From an uncultured Prevotella sp. (lineage in GTDB: Bacteria; Bacteroidota; Bacteroidia; Bacteroidales; Bacteroidaceae): 8,696 nt of DNA. Positions 1 through 6,162 of this stretch are shown in pieces (position 1 is the first letter of the stretch; each line of letters begins with the position of its first letter). A program made the translations under genes and the position numbers. The notes under the pieces were generated by a model that worked only from the letters and a program-made list of their open reading frames with translations, was not told the origin of the DNA and did not search any database. The DNA is taken from contig CAKPTK010000094.1 in assembly GCA_934190685.1 (NCBI GenBank), forward strand, positions 1-8,696, given 5' to 3'.

Positions 1-1
1 G

Positions 2-1138
2 GTCATCGACTTCCTGCCCTTCACCCATATCTTTGAGCGCGGATGGGCTTTCCTCGCCTTGAGCGAGGGAGCGCAACTCATCGTCAACACCTATCCGAAA
101 GAGATACAGGAGTCCATGCGCCAGACCCACCCCACAAGCATGAGTTCCGTGCCAAGATTCTGGGAGAAGGTCTACGTGGGTGTACAGGAGCAGATAGACA
201 ATGCCGGACCGCTGAAAAAGAAAATCTTCCTCAAAGCGCTCAAGGTGGGAAGAAAGCACAATATAGAATATCTCAGCCGGGGCAAGCGCCCCCCGTTGCC
301 GCTCCAATTGGAGTATGCGATGGTCAACAAAACCATTTTCGGTCTGATACGAAAGGAGTTGGGTTTGGAAAACGCCAACATCTTCCCGACAGCAGGTGCC
401 ACGGTATCGCCCGAAGTTGAGGAGTTTGTCCATTCCATCGGCATCAACATGATTGTCGGCTACGGACTCACGGAAAGCCTTGCCACCGTTTCGTGCGACC
501 AATTGGACAAGGGCTACACCATTGGTTCGGTAGGTCGCCCCATCAAGGGACTTCAAATCAAAATCAGCGACGAGGGCGAAATCATGCTCAAGGGACCGAC
601 GATTACCAAGGGATACTACAACCGTGAGGCGCTCAACCAGCAGACATTCGATGAGGACGGATTTTTCCATACAGGCGATGCCGGAGACTTGAAGAATGGA
701 GAATTGTTCCTCAAGGAGCGCATCAAGGATCTGTTCAAGACCTCCAACGGCAAGTATATCGCTCCACAGGCACTGGAGTCCAAACTCCTGGTGGACAAGT
801 TCGTCGACCAGATAGCCGTGATTGCCGATGAGCACAAGTTCGTGTCTGCCCTCATCGTGCCCGAGTTCCGCCTGTTAGAAGCCTATGCGCGCGAGCACAA
901 CATAGCCTGTACCACACGCGAGGAGCTCTGTGCCAACGAGGAAATCCACAAGATGATGATGGAGCGCATCGAAACCCTGCAACAGCAGTTGGCAAGCTAT
1001 GAGAAGATCAAGCGTTTCACGCTTCTTCCCCACCATTTCAGCATGGAAAGCGGCGAACTCACCAACACGCTCAAGTTGAAGCGTGCCGTAATCAACAAAA
1101 ATTATAAGGACGTAATCGAAAAGATGTACGAAGAATGA
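2..1138 (+). CDS. Long-chain acyl-CoA synthetase (AMP-forming), C-terminal part
   Basis: This partial gene enters from the left edge in frame 2 and shows 378 residues ending in TGA. The family activates long-chain fatty acids to acyl-CoA through an acyl-adenylate, feeding lipid synthesis or exogenous fatty-acid use, usually at the inner membrane face. Visible motifs, numbered from the window edge, are: LPFTHIFERGW near residues 5-15, typical of the FadD15/eukaryotic-like long-chain branch; YGLTES at 154-159 (adenylate-forming motif A5); FHTGD ending at D226 (ribose-binding Asp); KERIKDLFKTSNGKYIAP (hinge and A8); and TNTLKLKR at 354-361, where K358 is the likely catalytic lysine. All key C-terminal motifs are intact. 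A TTG at 59 is not the start, because clear family sequence lies before it. Its stop overlaps the prfB start by 4 nt, suggesting translational coupling. The family is certain; the chain-length preference is not. Confidence 0.93.
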   Translation, partial: VIDFLPFTHIFERGWAFLALSEGAQLIVNTYPKEIQESMRQTHPTSMSSVPRFWEKVYVGVQEQIDNAGPLKKKIFLKALKVGRKHNIEYLSRGKRPPLPLQLEYAMVNKTIFGLIRKELGLENANIFPTAGATVSPEVEEFVHSIGINMIVGYGLTESLATVSCDQLDKGYTIGSVGRPIKGLQIKISDEGEIMLKGPTITKGYYNREALNQQTFDEDGFFHTGDAGDLKNGELFLKERIKDLFKTSNGKYIAPQALESKLLVDKFVDQIAVIADEHKFVSALIVPEFRLLEAYAREHNIACTTREELCANEEIHKMMMERIETLQQQLASYEKIKRFTLLPHHFSMESGELTNTLKLKRAVINKNYKDVIEKMYEE

Positions 1139-2256
1139 TAACAGCAGACCAATTGAAAGATGTGATGGAGCGCGCGGATGCGTTGCACCGCTATCTCGAC
1201 ATCGACAAGAAGAAAATAGAATACGAGGAGGAAAGCCTCCGCACACAGGATCCTGACTTCTGGTCGGACTCCAAGGCTGCCGAAGAGCAGATGAAGAAAG
1301 TGAAAGGCATCAAGAAATGGATTGACGGATACAACGATGTGCGCACCTTTGCCGATGAACTGAAATTGGCTTTCGACTTCTATCACGAGGATATGGTGAC
1401 GGAGGAAGAAGTGGACGAAGACTACGCCAAGGCCCTCAAGGCTATCGAGGAATTGGAACTCAAGAACATGCTCCGACAGAAAGAAGATCCGATGGACTGC
1501 GTGCTGAAAATCAACAGTGGCGCCGGTGGCACCGAAAGCCAGGACTGGGCGTCGATGCTCATGCGCATGTATATGCGTTGGGCAGAGGCTCACGGCCACA
1601 AGGTGACCATCAGCAACCTGCAAGAGGGCGACGAGGCCGGCATCAAGAGCGTCACGATGGAAATCGAGGGCGGCGACTACGCCTATGGCTACCTCAAGAG
1701 CGAGAATGGTGTACACCGCCTGGTTCGTGTCTCTCCCTTCAACGCCCAGGGCAAGCGCATGACAAGCTTCGCCAGCGTCTTTGTCTCGCCCCTTGTCGAC
1801 GACACCATAGAGGTGTATGTGGACCCCGCCCGCGTGTCATGGGACTTGTTCCGAAGCGGTGGAGCCGGCGGACAGAATGTGAACAAAGTGGAGACGGGTG
1901 TACGTCTGCGCTACCAATACCAAGACCCCGACACTGGGGAAGAAGAGGAAATCCTCATTGAGAACACCGAGAGCCGCAAACAACTCGAGAACCGCAACAA
2001 CGCCATGCGCTTGCTCAAGTCGCAACTCTACGACCGGGCGATGAAGAAGCGCCTGGAGGCGCAGGCCAAAATTGAAGCGGGCAAGAAAAAGATTGAGTGG
2101 GGCAGCCAGATCCGCAGCTACGTCTTTGACGACCGCCGCGTGAAAGACCACCGCACGGGCTATCAGACCACGGACGTGGACGGCGTGATGGACGGGAAAA
2201 TCGACGGATTCATCAAGGCCTACCTCATGGAATTCCCTGTACAAGACGAAGACTAA
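1135..2256 (+). CDS. prfB: Peptide chain release factor 2 (RF2), without programmed frameshift
   Basis: The product is a full-length (373 aa) class I release factor that recognises UGA and UAA in the ribosomal A site and triggers peptidyl-tRNA hydrolysis. The order is standard: an N-terminal helical domain (about 1-105), the codon-recognition tripeptide SPF at 200-202 that marks RF2 rather than RF1, then GGAGGQ with the catalytic GGQ at 245-247. Serine occupies the position of E. coli residue 246, where E. coli K-12 has its unusual threonine. The conserved WGSQIRSYV block follows. In many bacteria an in-frame UGA near codon 26 forces a +1 shift. Here the matching site reads RYLDID (TATCTCGAC, 1189-1197) as one open frame, so that autoregulation is absent. 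The ATG at 1135 gives the expected family N-terminus and overlaps the upstream TGA. No promoter is visible, so expression probably comes from upstream. Confidence 0.98.
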   Translation: MITADQLKDVMERADALHRYLDIDKKKIEYEEESLRTQDPDFWSDSKAAEEQMKKVKGIKKWIDGYNDVRTFADELKLAFDFYHEDMVTEEEVDEDYAKALKAIEELELKNMLRQKEDPMDCVLKINSGAGGTESQDWASMLMRMYMRWAEAHGHKVTISNLQEGDEAGIKSVTMEIEGGDYAYGYLKSENGVHRLVRVSPFNAQGKRMTSFASVFVSPLVDDTIEVYVDPARVSWDLFRSGGAGGQNVNKVETGVRLRYQYQDPDTGEEEEILIENTESRKQLENRNNAMRLLKSQLYDRAMKKRLEAQAKIEAGKKKIEWGSQIRSYVFDDRRVKDHRTGYQTTDVDGVMDGKIDGFIKAYLMEFPVQDED

Positions 2257-2287
2257 CATAATACCAACAAATAAAATCTGAAATACT

Positions 2288-2428
2288 ATGAGTGAGAAAA
2301 GCAAGCAAAACCGCGCTCGTCGCGCGGCCCAACAAGAGAAACAAGGCAAAGACGTGGTCAAATGGATATTTGGCGTATTGGTGGTGTTGGCGATAGCCTA
2401 TGCCATCGTGTTCTCTGCCATGCAGTAA
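2288..2428 (+). CDS. Small single-span membrane protein, 46 aa, function unknown
   Basis: A 46-codon frame (ATG to TAA) fits between prfB (31 nt upstream) and the CYTH gene (13 nt downstream). The product begins with a strongly charged, mostly basic segment (MSEKSKQNRARRAAQQEKQG, residues 1-20). A single hydrophobic helix follows at about 26-44 (WIFGVLVVLAIAYAIVFSA) and only two residues trail it. By the positive-inside rule the basic N-terminus should stay in the cytoplasm, making an N-in, C-out single-pass protein. The basic head followed by a clean membrane helix, with tight spacing to genes on both sides, argues that this is a real gene rather than chance. I do not recognise a named family and assign no function. 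Co-transcription with prfB and the CYTH gene is likely from the spacing. Confidence 0.75.
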   Translation: MSEKSKQNRARRAAQQEKQGKDVVKWIFGVLVVLAIAYAIVFSAMQ

Positions 2429-2441
2429 ACCATAAGGGAAA

Positions 2442-2939
2442 ATGAGTGGATTAGAGATCGAACGCAAATTCCTGGTCAAACCGGGCGACACCTACAAGCG
2501 CGAGGCCTACAGCAGCAGCCGTATCAAGCAAGGCTATTTCGCTGCGGAAAACACGGTGCGTGTCCGCATCCGCGACGACAAGGCCTACCTGACCATCAAA
2601 GGGCCTTCAAGCAATGGCCTGTCACGCTATGAGTTTGAGAAGGAAATCACGCTTGACGAGGCAAACCACCTGATGGAACTGTGCGCCCCCGGTGTGATAG
2701 ACAAAACCCGCTATCTTGTGAAATGCGGCGACCACACCTTCGAGGTGGACGAGTTCTACGGCGAAAACCAAGGACTCGTCATGGCGGAAGTGGAACTCGG
2801 CAGCGAGGACGAGCCTTTCGAAAAGCCCGATTTCATCGGTATGGAAGTGACGGGTGACCGCCGTTTCTACAACAAGCACATGCGCGAATATCCCTTTAGC
2901 GTCTGGCGAGATACCTTGCCAGCAGAATACCGAGGATAA
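2442..2939 (+). CDS. CYTH-domain triphosphate tunnel metalloenzyme
   Basis: The product is a 165-residue single-domain protein of the CYTH/triphosphate-tunnel family (CyaB, thiamine triphosphatase). Members bind triphosphates inside an eight-stranded beta tunnel with divalent metal. The signature ExExK is present at the N-terminus as EIERK (E5, E7, K9). Further charged tunnel residues lie where the fold needs them: R40, R42 and R44 in TVRVRIR, K53, the E64/E66 region, K88 and R90, D103/E104, and E116 with E118 in AEVEL. The length matches the compact bacterial members such as the Nitrosomonas europaea enzyme, which hydrolyses inorganic tripolyphosphate. That makes tripolyphosphatase the best guess, with thiamine triphosphatase or adenylate cyclase as less likely alternatives. 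An AAGGGA at 2434-2439 precedes the ATG by only 2 nt, so it is a doubtful ribosome site. The last 44 nt overlap the oppositely oriented VanZ-like gene. Confidence 0.9.
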   Translation: MSGLEIERKFLVKPGDTYKREAYSSSRIKQGYFAAENTVRVRIRDDKAYLTIKGPSSNGLSRYEFEKEITLDEANHLMELCAPGVIDKTRYLVKCGDHTFEVDEFYGENQGLVMAEVELGSEDEPFEKPDFIGMEVTGDRRFYNKHMREYPFSVWRDTLPAEYRG

Positions 2940-3288
2940 ACGCCAGCGTGGCACCCGTAGAGTTGGCGGCAAAGTCGAGCCAGTCGCCACTGCGTCTGCC
3001 CCCGGTGCAATAAGCTTGAAGCAATTCGATGACGCCGCTCATGACAACCGGAAAGAACCAAGCGAACACCAGCAAGCGCCTGATGTTCGCTTTTTTGTGA
3101 CATCTCAGATATTCTATCCACATCACACCGCAAGTGCCGGCATACATGCAGATGTGCACCCATTTGTCGATAAACCTCACATCGTCGAGCGGAGTCTTGG
3201 GCATCGTACAGAAACAGAGAAACCAGATAATACAGATGCACAGCACCGTGAAGGGGTATCTCTTCAGTTTTTCCTTGATATAAGTCAT
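2896..3288 (-). CDS. VanZ-like family membrane protein
   Basis: The product has 130 residues from the ATG at 3288 and about four membrane helices (roughly 13-28, 41-59, 70-92 and 108-126). VanZ-family signatures are visible: DKWVH at 41-45 entering TM2, then ELLQ (E88, Q91), the basic pair R98-R99, D102, D105, N109 and G112 leading into TM4. The family is named after the teicoplanin-resistance accessory protein VanZ, but most chromosomal members have no known role. A longer frame from TTG at 3330 exists. I prefer 3288 because it is an ATG, it begins just before a basic pre-helix segment, and the longer version would be read from sequence overlapping the gene's own -7 promoter element. The last 44 nt, including the stop, are antisense to the CYTH gene end. 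The gene is transcribed divergently from the transporter pair. Confidence 0.88.
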   Translation of the reverse strand: MTYIKEKLKRYPFTVLCICIIWFLCFCTMPKTPLDDVRFIDKWVHICMYAGTCGVMWIEYLRCHKKANIRRLLVFAWFFPVVMSGVIELLQAYCTGGRRSGDWLDFAANSTGATLAFILGILLARYLARR

Positions 3289-3317
3289 CTTTGTCAAAGT
3301 CGTGTTTAAATCTTTTG

Positions 3318-3325
3318 CAAAATTA
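3318..3325 (-). promoter_or_regulatory. Bacteroidota -7 promoter element for the VanZ-like gene
   Basis: The minus strand reads TAATTTTG, an exact match to TAnnTTTG, about 30 nt before the ATG at 3288. Transcription would begin near 3310, giving a short leader. No convincing TTTG -33 element is seen at the expected distance, where the minus strand is GC-rich. The assignment rests on the -7 match and its position. Confidence 0.6.
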
Positions 3326-3369
3326 TACAAAATTCTTGCAGTCGTGCGCCTTGAGCGGATATTTTTTTA

Positions 3370-3377
3370 TACTTTTG
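3370..3377 (+). promoter_or_regulatory. Bacteroidota -7 promoter element for the transporter operon
   Basis: TACTTTTG matches TAnnTTTG exactly and lies 43 nt upstream of the first transporter ATG, behind a T-rich run at 3362-3368. A possible -33 core, TTG at 3351-3353, is 16 nt upstream, which is closer than the usual spacing. It probably drives both transporter genes and the HhH gene, since the gaps between them are 9 and 18 nt. Confidence 0.65.
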
Positions 3378-3420
3378 CATAAGTAATGTAAAAATAGAAG
3401 AGAGAAAGCTATAAAATCTT

Positions 3421-4782
3421 ATGACACAAAACGAAAGAGCTAATTTTGGAAGTAAGCTCGGAATGATTCTTGCGACTGCCGGTTCGGCGGTCGGACTGGG
3501 TAACGTTTGGCGCTTCCCCTATATGACAGGACAGAACGGCGGCGCTGCCTTTATCATTATCTATGTGGGTTGCGTGCTTTTGTTGGGCATACCTTGTATG
3601 GTCAGCGAGTTCATCGTCGGGCGAAGGGGTGCCGCCAACACCGCCCGCGCCTACGCCAATCTGGCTGATGGCAAGGCTTGGAAATATATCGGCTACATGA
3701 GCGTCCTAACCGGATTCCTCATCACGGGCTACTACGCCGTGGTGTCGGGTTGGTGTCTGCAGTATATTTTCGCTTCGCTCGCCGGTCATCTGCAAGGCAC
3801 TCCGAAGTATCTCACCGACTATTTCACCGACTTTGAAACGTCCCCCTTCCGGCCCATCTTCTGGCTGGTTGTCATCGTGACGATCACCCACCTGGTGATT
3901 ATCCACGGTGTGCGCAACGGCATCGAGCGCATCTCCAAGATGCTCATGCCCGCCCTCTTTGTTCTTTTATTAATCATTGTGGTGTGCTCCTGCTTGCTGC
4001 CGGATGCGGGCAAGGGCATCGCCTTCCTCTTCAAGCCCGATTTCGGGAAGCTGGACAGCGGCGTGTTCCTCAGCGCACTCGGCCAGTCGTTCTATTCCTT
4101 GAGCATCGGCATGGGGTGTGTGTGCACTTACGCTTCTTATTTCAGCCGTCAGACCAACCTCGTCAAGTCAGCCGTCCAAATCAGCGTGCTCGACTCCATG
4201 GTGGCCGTCCTTGCCGGTTTGGCCATCTTCCCCGCCGCCTTTTCCGTGGGTGTCAATCCCGACAGCGGTCCTTCCCTGGTGTTCATCACCCTGCCCAACG
4301 TCTTCCAGCAAGCGTTTGGCACGATGCCCGTGGTAGGCTATATTGTGGGGTTGGTGTTCTATTCCCTGCTCTCTTTGGCGGCGCTGACCTCGCTGATTTC
4401 GCTCCACGAGGTGAGCACGGCGTTTCTTTGCGAGGAGATGAGAATATCGCGTAAGCGTGCCGCCTTGTTCATCTCCGTGGCAGTATGCATCATCGGTGCG
4501 TTCTGCTCCATGTCGCTGGGTGACTGGAAGTTTTTGTCCGTGGGCAGCAAGACGATGTTCGACGTCTTCGACTTTGTCACCGGTCAGATATTCCTCCCCT
4601 TGGGTGGCTTTTTCACTTGTCTTTTTGTAGGGTGGTACCTGCCCAAGAAACTGCTTCGTGACGAGTTCACCAACTGGAACACTCTGAAAGGCACCTTGTT
4701 CGGCGCATGGCTCTTCTGTGTGCGCATTGTGTGCCCCCTGTGCATTCTCGCCATCTTCCTCCATCAATTCGGAATCATCTAA
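3421..4782 (+). CDS. Sodium-dependent amino-acid transporter, NSS/SLC6 family (copy 1)
   Basis: This 453-residue LeuT-fold symporter belongs to the short bacterial NSS branch, with probably 11 membrane helices. It should couple inward sodium flow to uptake of an amino acid across the inner membrane. TM1 carries ATAGSAVGLGNVWRFPY (18-34): N28 matches the LeuT sodium ligand Asn27, and S22 replaces LeuT Asn21. R31 and D384 match the outer gate pair Arg30/Asp404, and Y105 matches Tyr108. T323 and S324 in TM8 match the second sodium site. The TM6 unwound region reads SLSIGMG (226-232), a GMG hinge like that of the hydrophobic amino-acid transporter MhsT. At the TM7 position of the chloride/Glu290 site there is Ala262, with Asp258 one turn earlier. 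The substrate cannot be named; an aromatic or branched amino acid is a guess from the hinge. This is the first gene of the probable operon. Confidence 0.93.
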   Translation: MTQNERANFGSKLGMILATAGSAVGLGNVWRFPYMTGQNGGAAFIIIYVGCVLLLGIPCMVSEFIVGRRGAANTARAYANLADGKAWKYIGYMSVLTGFLITGYYAVVSGWCLQYIFASLAGHLQGTPKYLTDYFTDFETSPFRPIFWLVVIVTITHLVIIHGVRNGIERISKMLMPALFVLLLIIVVCSCLLPDAGKGIAFLFKPDFGKLDSGVFLSALGQSFYSLSIGMGCVCTYASYFSRQTNLVKSAVQISVLDSMVAVLAGLAIFPAAFSVGVNPDSGPSLVFITLPNVFQQAFGTMPVVGYIVGLVFYSLLSLAALTSLISLHEVSTAFLCEEMRISRKRAALFISVAVCIIGAFCSMSLGDWKFLSVGSKTMFDVFDFVTGQIFLPLGGFFTCLFVGWYLPKKLLRDEFTNWNTLKGTLFGAWLFCVRIVCPLCILAIFLHQFGII

Positions 4783-4791
4783 TCATAACCT

Positions 4792-6144
4792 ATGAGTGAG
4801 AGAGCTACCTTCGGAAAACTGGGTGTAATCCTTGCCACGGCCGGTTCGGCAGTCGGACTGGGCAACATTTGGCGTTTCCCTTATATGGCAGGAGAGAACG
4901 GCGGTGCCGCTTTCATCCTGATTTATTTAGTTTGTGTATTGATGCTCGGTGTGCCGGGCATGATTGCCGAGTTTGTGGTCGGCAGACACTCTTCAGCCAA
5001 CGCCGCGCGGGCCTACCGTTCGCTGTCGGGCGGCAAGGCATGGGCCTGCATCGGCTATATGGGCATGTTCACCTCTATGGTCATCCTCGGCTTCTATGCC
5101 GTGGTGGCGGGATGGTGCCTGCAATATCTCTTCGCAGCCATCACCCTGCAGACGGGCGGCACAACCGAACAGGCAGCCGCCTATTTCGAGCAATTCTCCT
5201 CCTCCCCTCTCAAGCCCCTGTTGTGGGCTGTAGGCTTTGTGGTGCTCACGCATCTTGTGATTGTGCGTGGTGTGAGAAAAGGCATCGAAAAAGCATCCAA
5301 TGTGCTCATGCCCATGCTCTTTGTCCTGTTGGTCATCATCGTGGTGGCTTCCTGCACGCTTCCCAATGCCTACAAGGGCATCGAATTCTTGTTCAAACCC
5401 GATTTCAGCAAGCTCTCGGGCAGCGTCTTCCTGGAGGCTCTGGGACAAGCATTCTTCTCGCTCAGCCTGGGCACAGCGTGTCTCTGCACCTATGCCTCCT
5501 ATTTCAGCCGACAAACCAACCTGTTGAAGTCTTCTGTACAAATCGCTTTTCTCGACACGCTGATAGCCATCCTTGCGGGATTGATGATTTTCCCGGCCGC
5601 CTTTTCCGTGGGTGTGAATCCCGACAGTGGCCCGAAGTTGATTTTCATCACCCTTCCCGCTGTCTTCCACCAAGCCTTCAGCGGAATGCCCGTGCTGGGA
5701 TATGCCATTTCCATCCTCTTTTATGCACTGCTTTCCCTGGCGGCGCTGACCTCGACCATTTCCATGCATGAGATTGGCACGGCGTTCTTCCAAGAGGAAT
5801 TCAAGATGAGCCGTCAGAAGGCAGCGGGCATTGTCACGACAAGTTGTTGCGTGATTGCCGTCTTCAGTTCTCTTTCCGCAGGTGCCTGCCCCGACCTGAC
5901 CGTGTTCGGCATGTCGTTCATGTCGTTCTGCGACTATATCACGGCGCAGATATCCCTTCCTCTAGGAGCGTTTCTCACGTGTCTTTTTGTGGGCTGGTAT
6001 GCACCGCAGAAGATTGTTCACGACGAATATTCCAACTGGGGCACGTTGCCCGCCCGCACCTACCGTCTTTGGCTTTTCCTGGTAAGGGTGGTCTGTCCCG
6101 TGTGCATCGTTGTCATTTTCCTGCATCAATTCGGGTTGTTCTAA
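4792..6144 (+). CDS. Sodium-dependent amino-acid transporter, NSS/SLC6 family (copy 2)
   Basis: This is a 450-residue paralogue of the preceding transporter, starting 9 nt after its stop. By eye the two proteins align almost without gaps and are about two-thirds identical through the core, so a tandem duplication is the simplest origin. Sodium-site and gate residues are kept: GSAVGLGNIWRF at 18-29 with N25 and R28, T320/S321 in TM8, and D381 in TM10. The TM6 hinge differs: GTA at 227-229 replaces GMG, changing a residue that faces the substrate in LeuT-fold proteins and removing the second hinge glycine. TM7 again has Asp (255) and Ala (259). The loop after TM3 and the TM9-TM10 region differ most from copy 1. 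All this suggests a second amino-acid substrate served by the same operon. No Shine-Dalgarno sequence or separate promoter is visible, so translation probably depends on the upstream gene. Confidence 0.93.
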   Translation: MSERATFGKLGVILATAGSAVGLGNIWRFPYMAGENGGAAFILIYLVCVLMLGVPGMIAEFVVGRHSSANAARAYRSLSGGKAWACIGYMGMFTSMVILGFYAVVAGWCLQYLFAAITLQTGGTTEQAAAYFEQFSSSPLKPLLWAVGFVVLTHLVIVRGVRKGIEKASNVLMPMLFVLLVIIVVASCTLPNAYKGIEFLFKPDFSKLSGSVFLEALGQAFFSLSLGTACLCTYASYFSRQTNLLKSSVQIAFLDTLIAILAGLMIFPAAFSVGVNPDSGPKLIFITLPAVFHQAFSGMPVLGYAISILFYALLSLAALTSTISMHEIGTAFFQEEFKMSRQKAAGIVTTSCCVIAVFSSLSAGACPDLTVFGMSFMSFCDYITAQISLPLGAFLTCLFVGWYAPQKIVHDEYSNWGTLPARTYRLWLFLVRVVCPVCIVVIFLHQFGLF

Positions 6145-6162
6145 TCGTTCATCCTTTCCGCC

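Noticed and set aside
59..61. TTG as start of the acyl-CoA synthetase
   Set aside because: The frame is open to the left edge and reads conserved family sequence (LPFTHIFERGW) before it, so the gene is cut by the window.
2854..3309. 151-codon plus-strand open frame
   Set aside because: It lies antisense to the VanZ-like gene, has no recognisable protein features, and the opposite strand has clear membrane helices and family motifs.
3328..3330. TTG start giving a 144-residue VanZ-like protein
   Set aside because: The extra 14 residues overlap the gene's likely -7 element (TAATTTTG); the ATG at 3286-3288 fits better.
4993..5793. 266-codon minus-strand open frame inside transporter copy 2
   Set aside because: It is the shadow of a GC-rich coding frame; its His/Gly/Glu-rich product has no fold signature, and a similar shadow lies in copy 1 (4168-4767).
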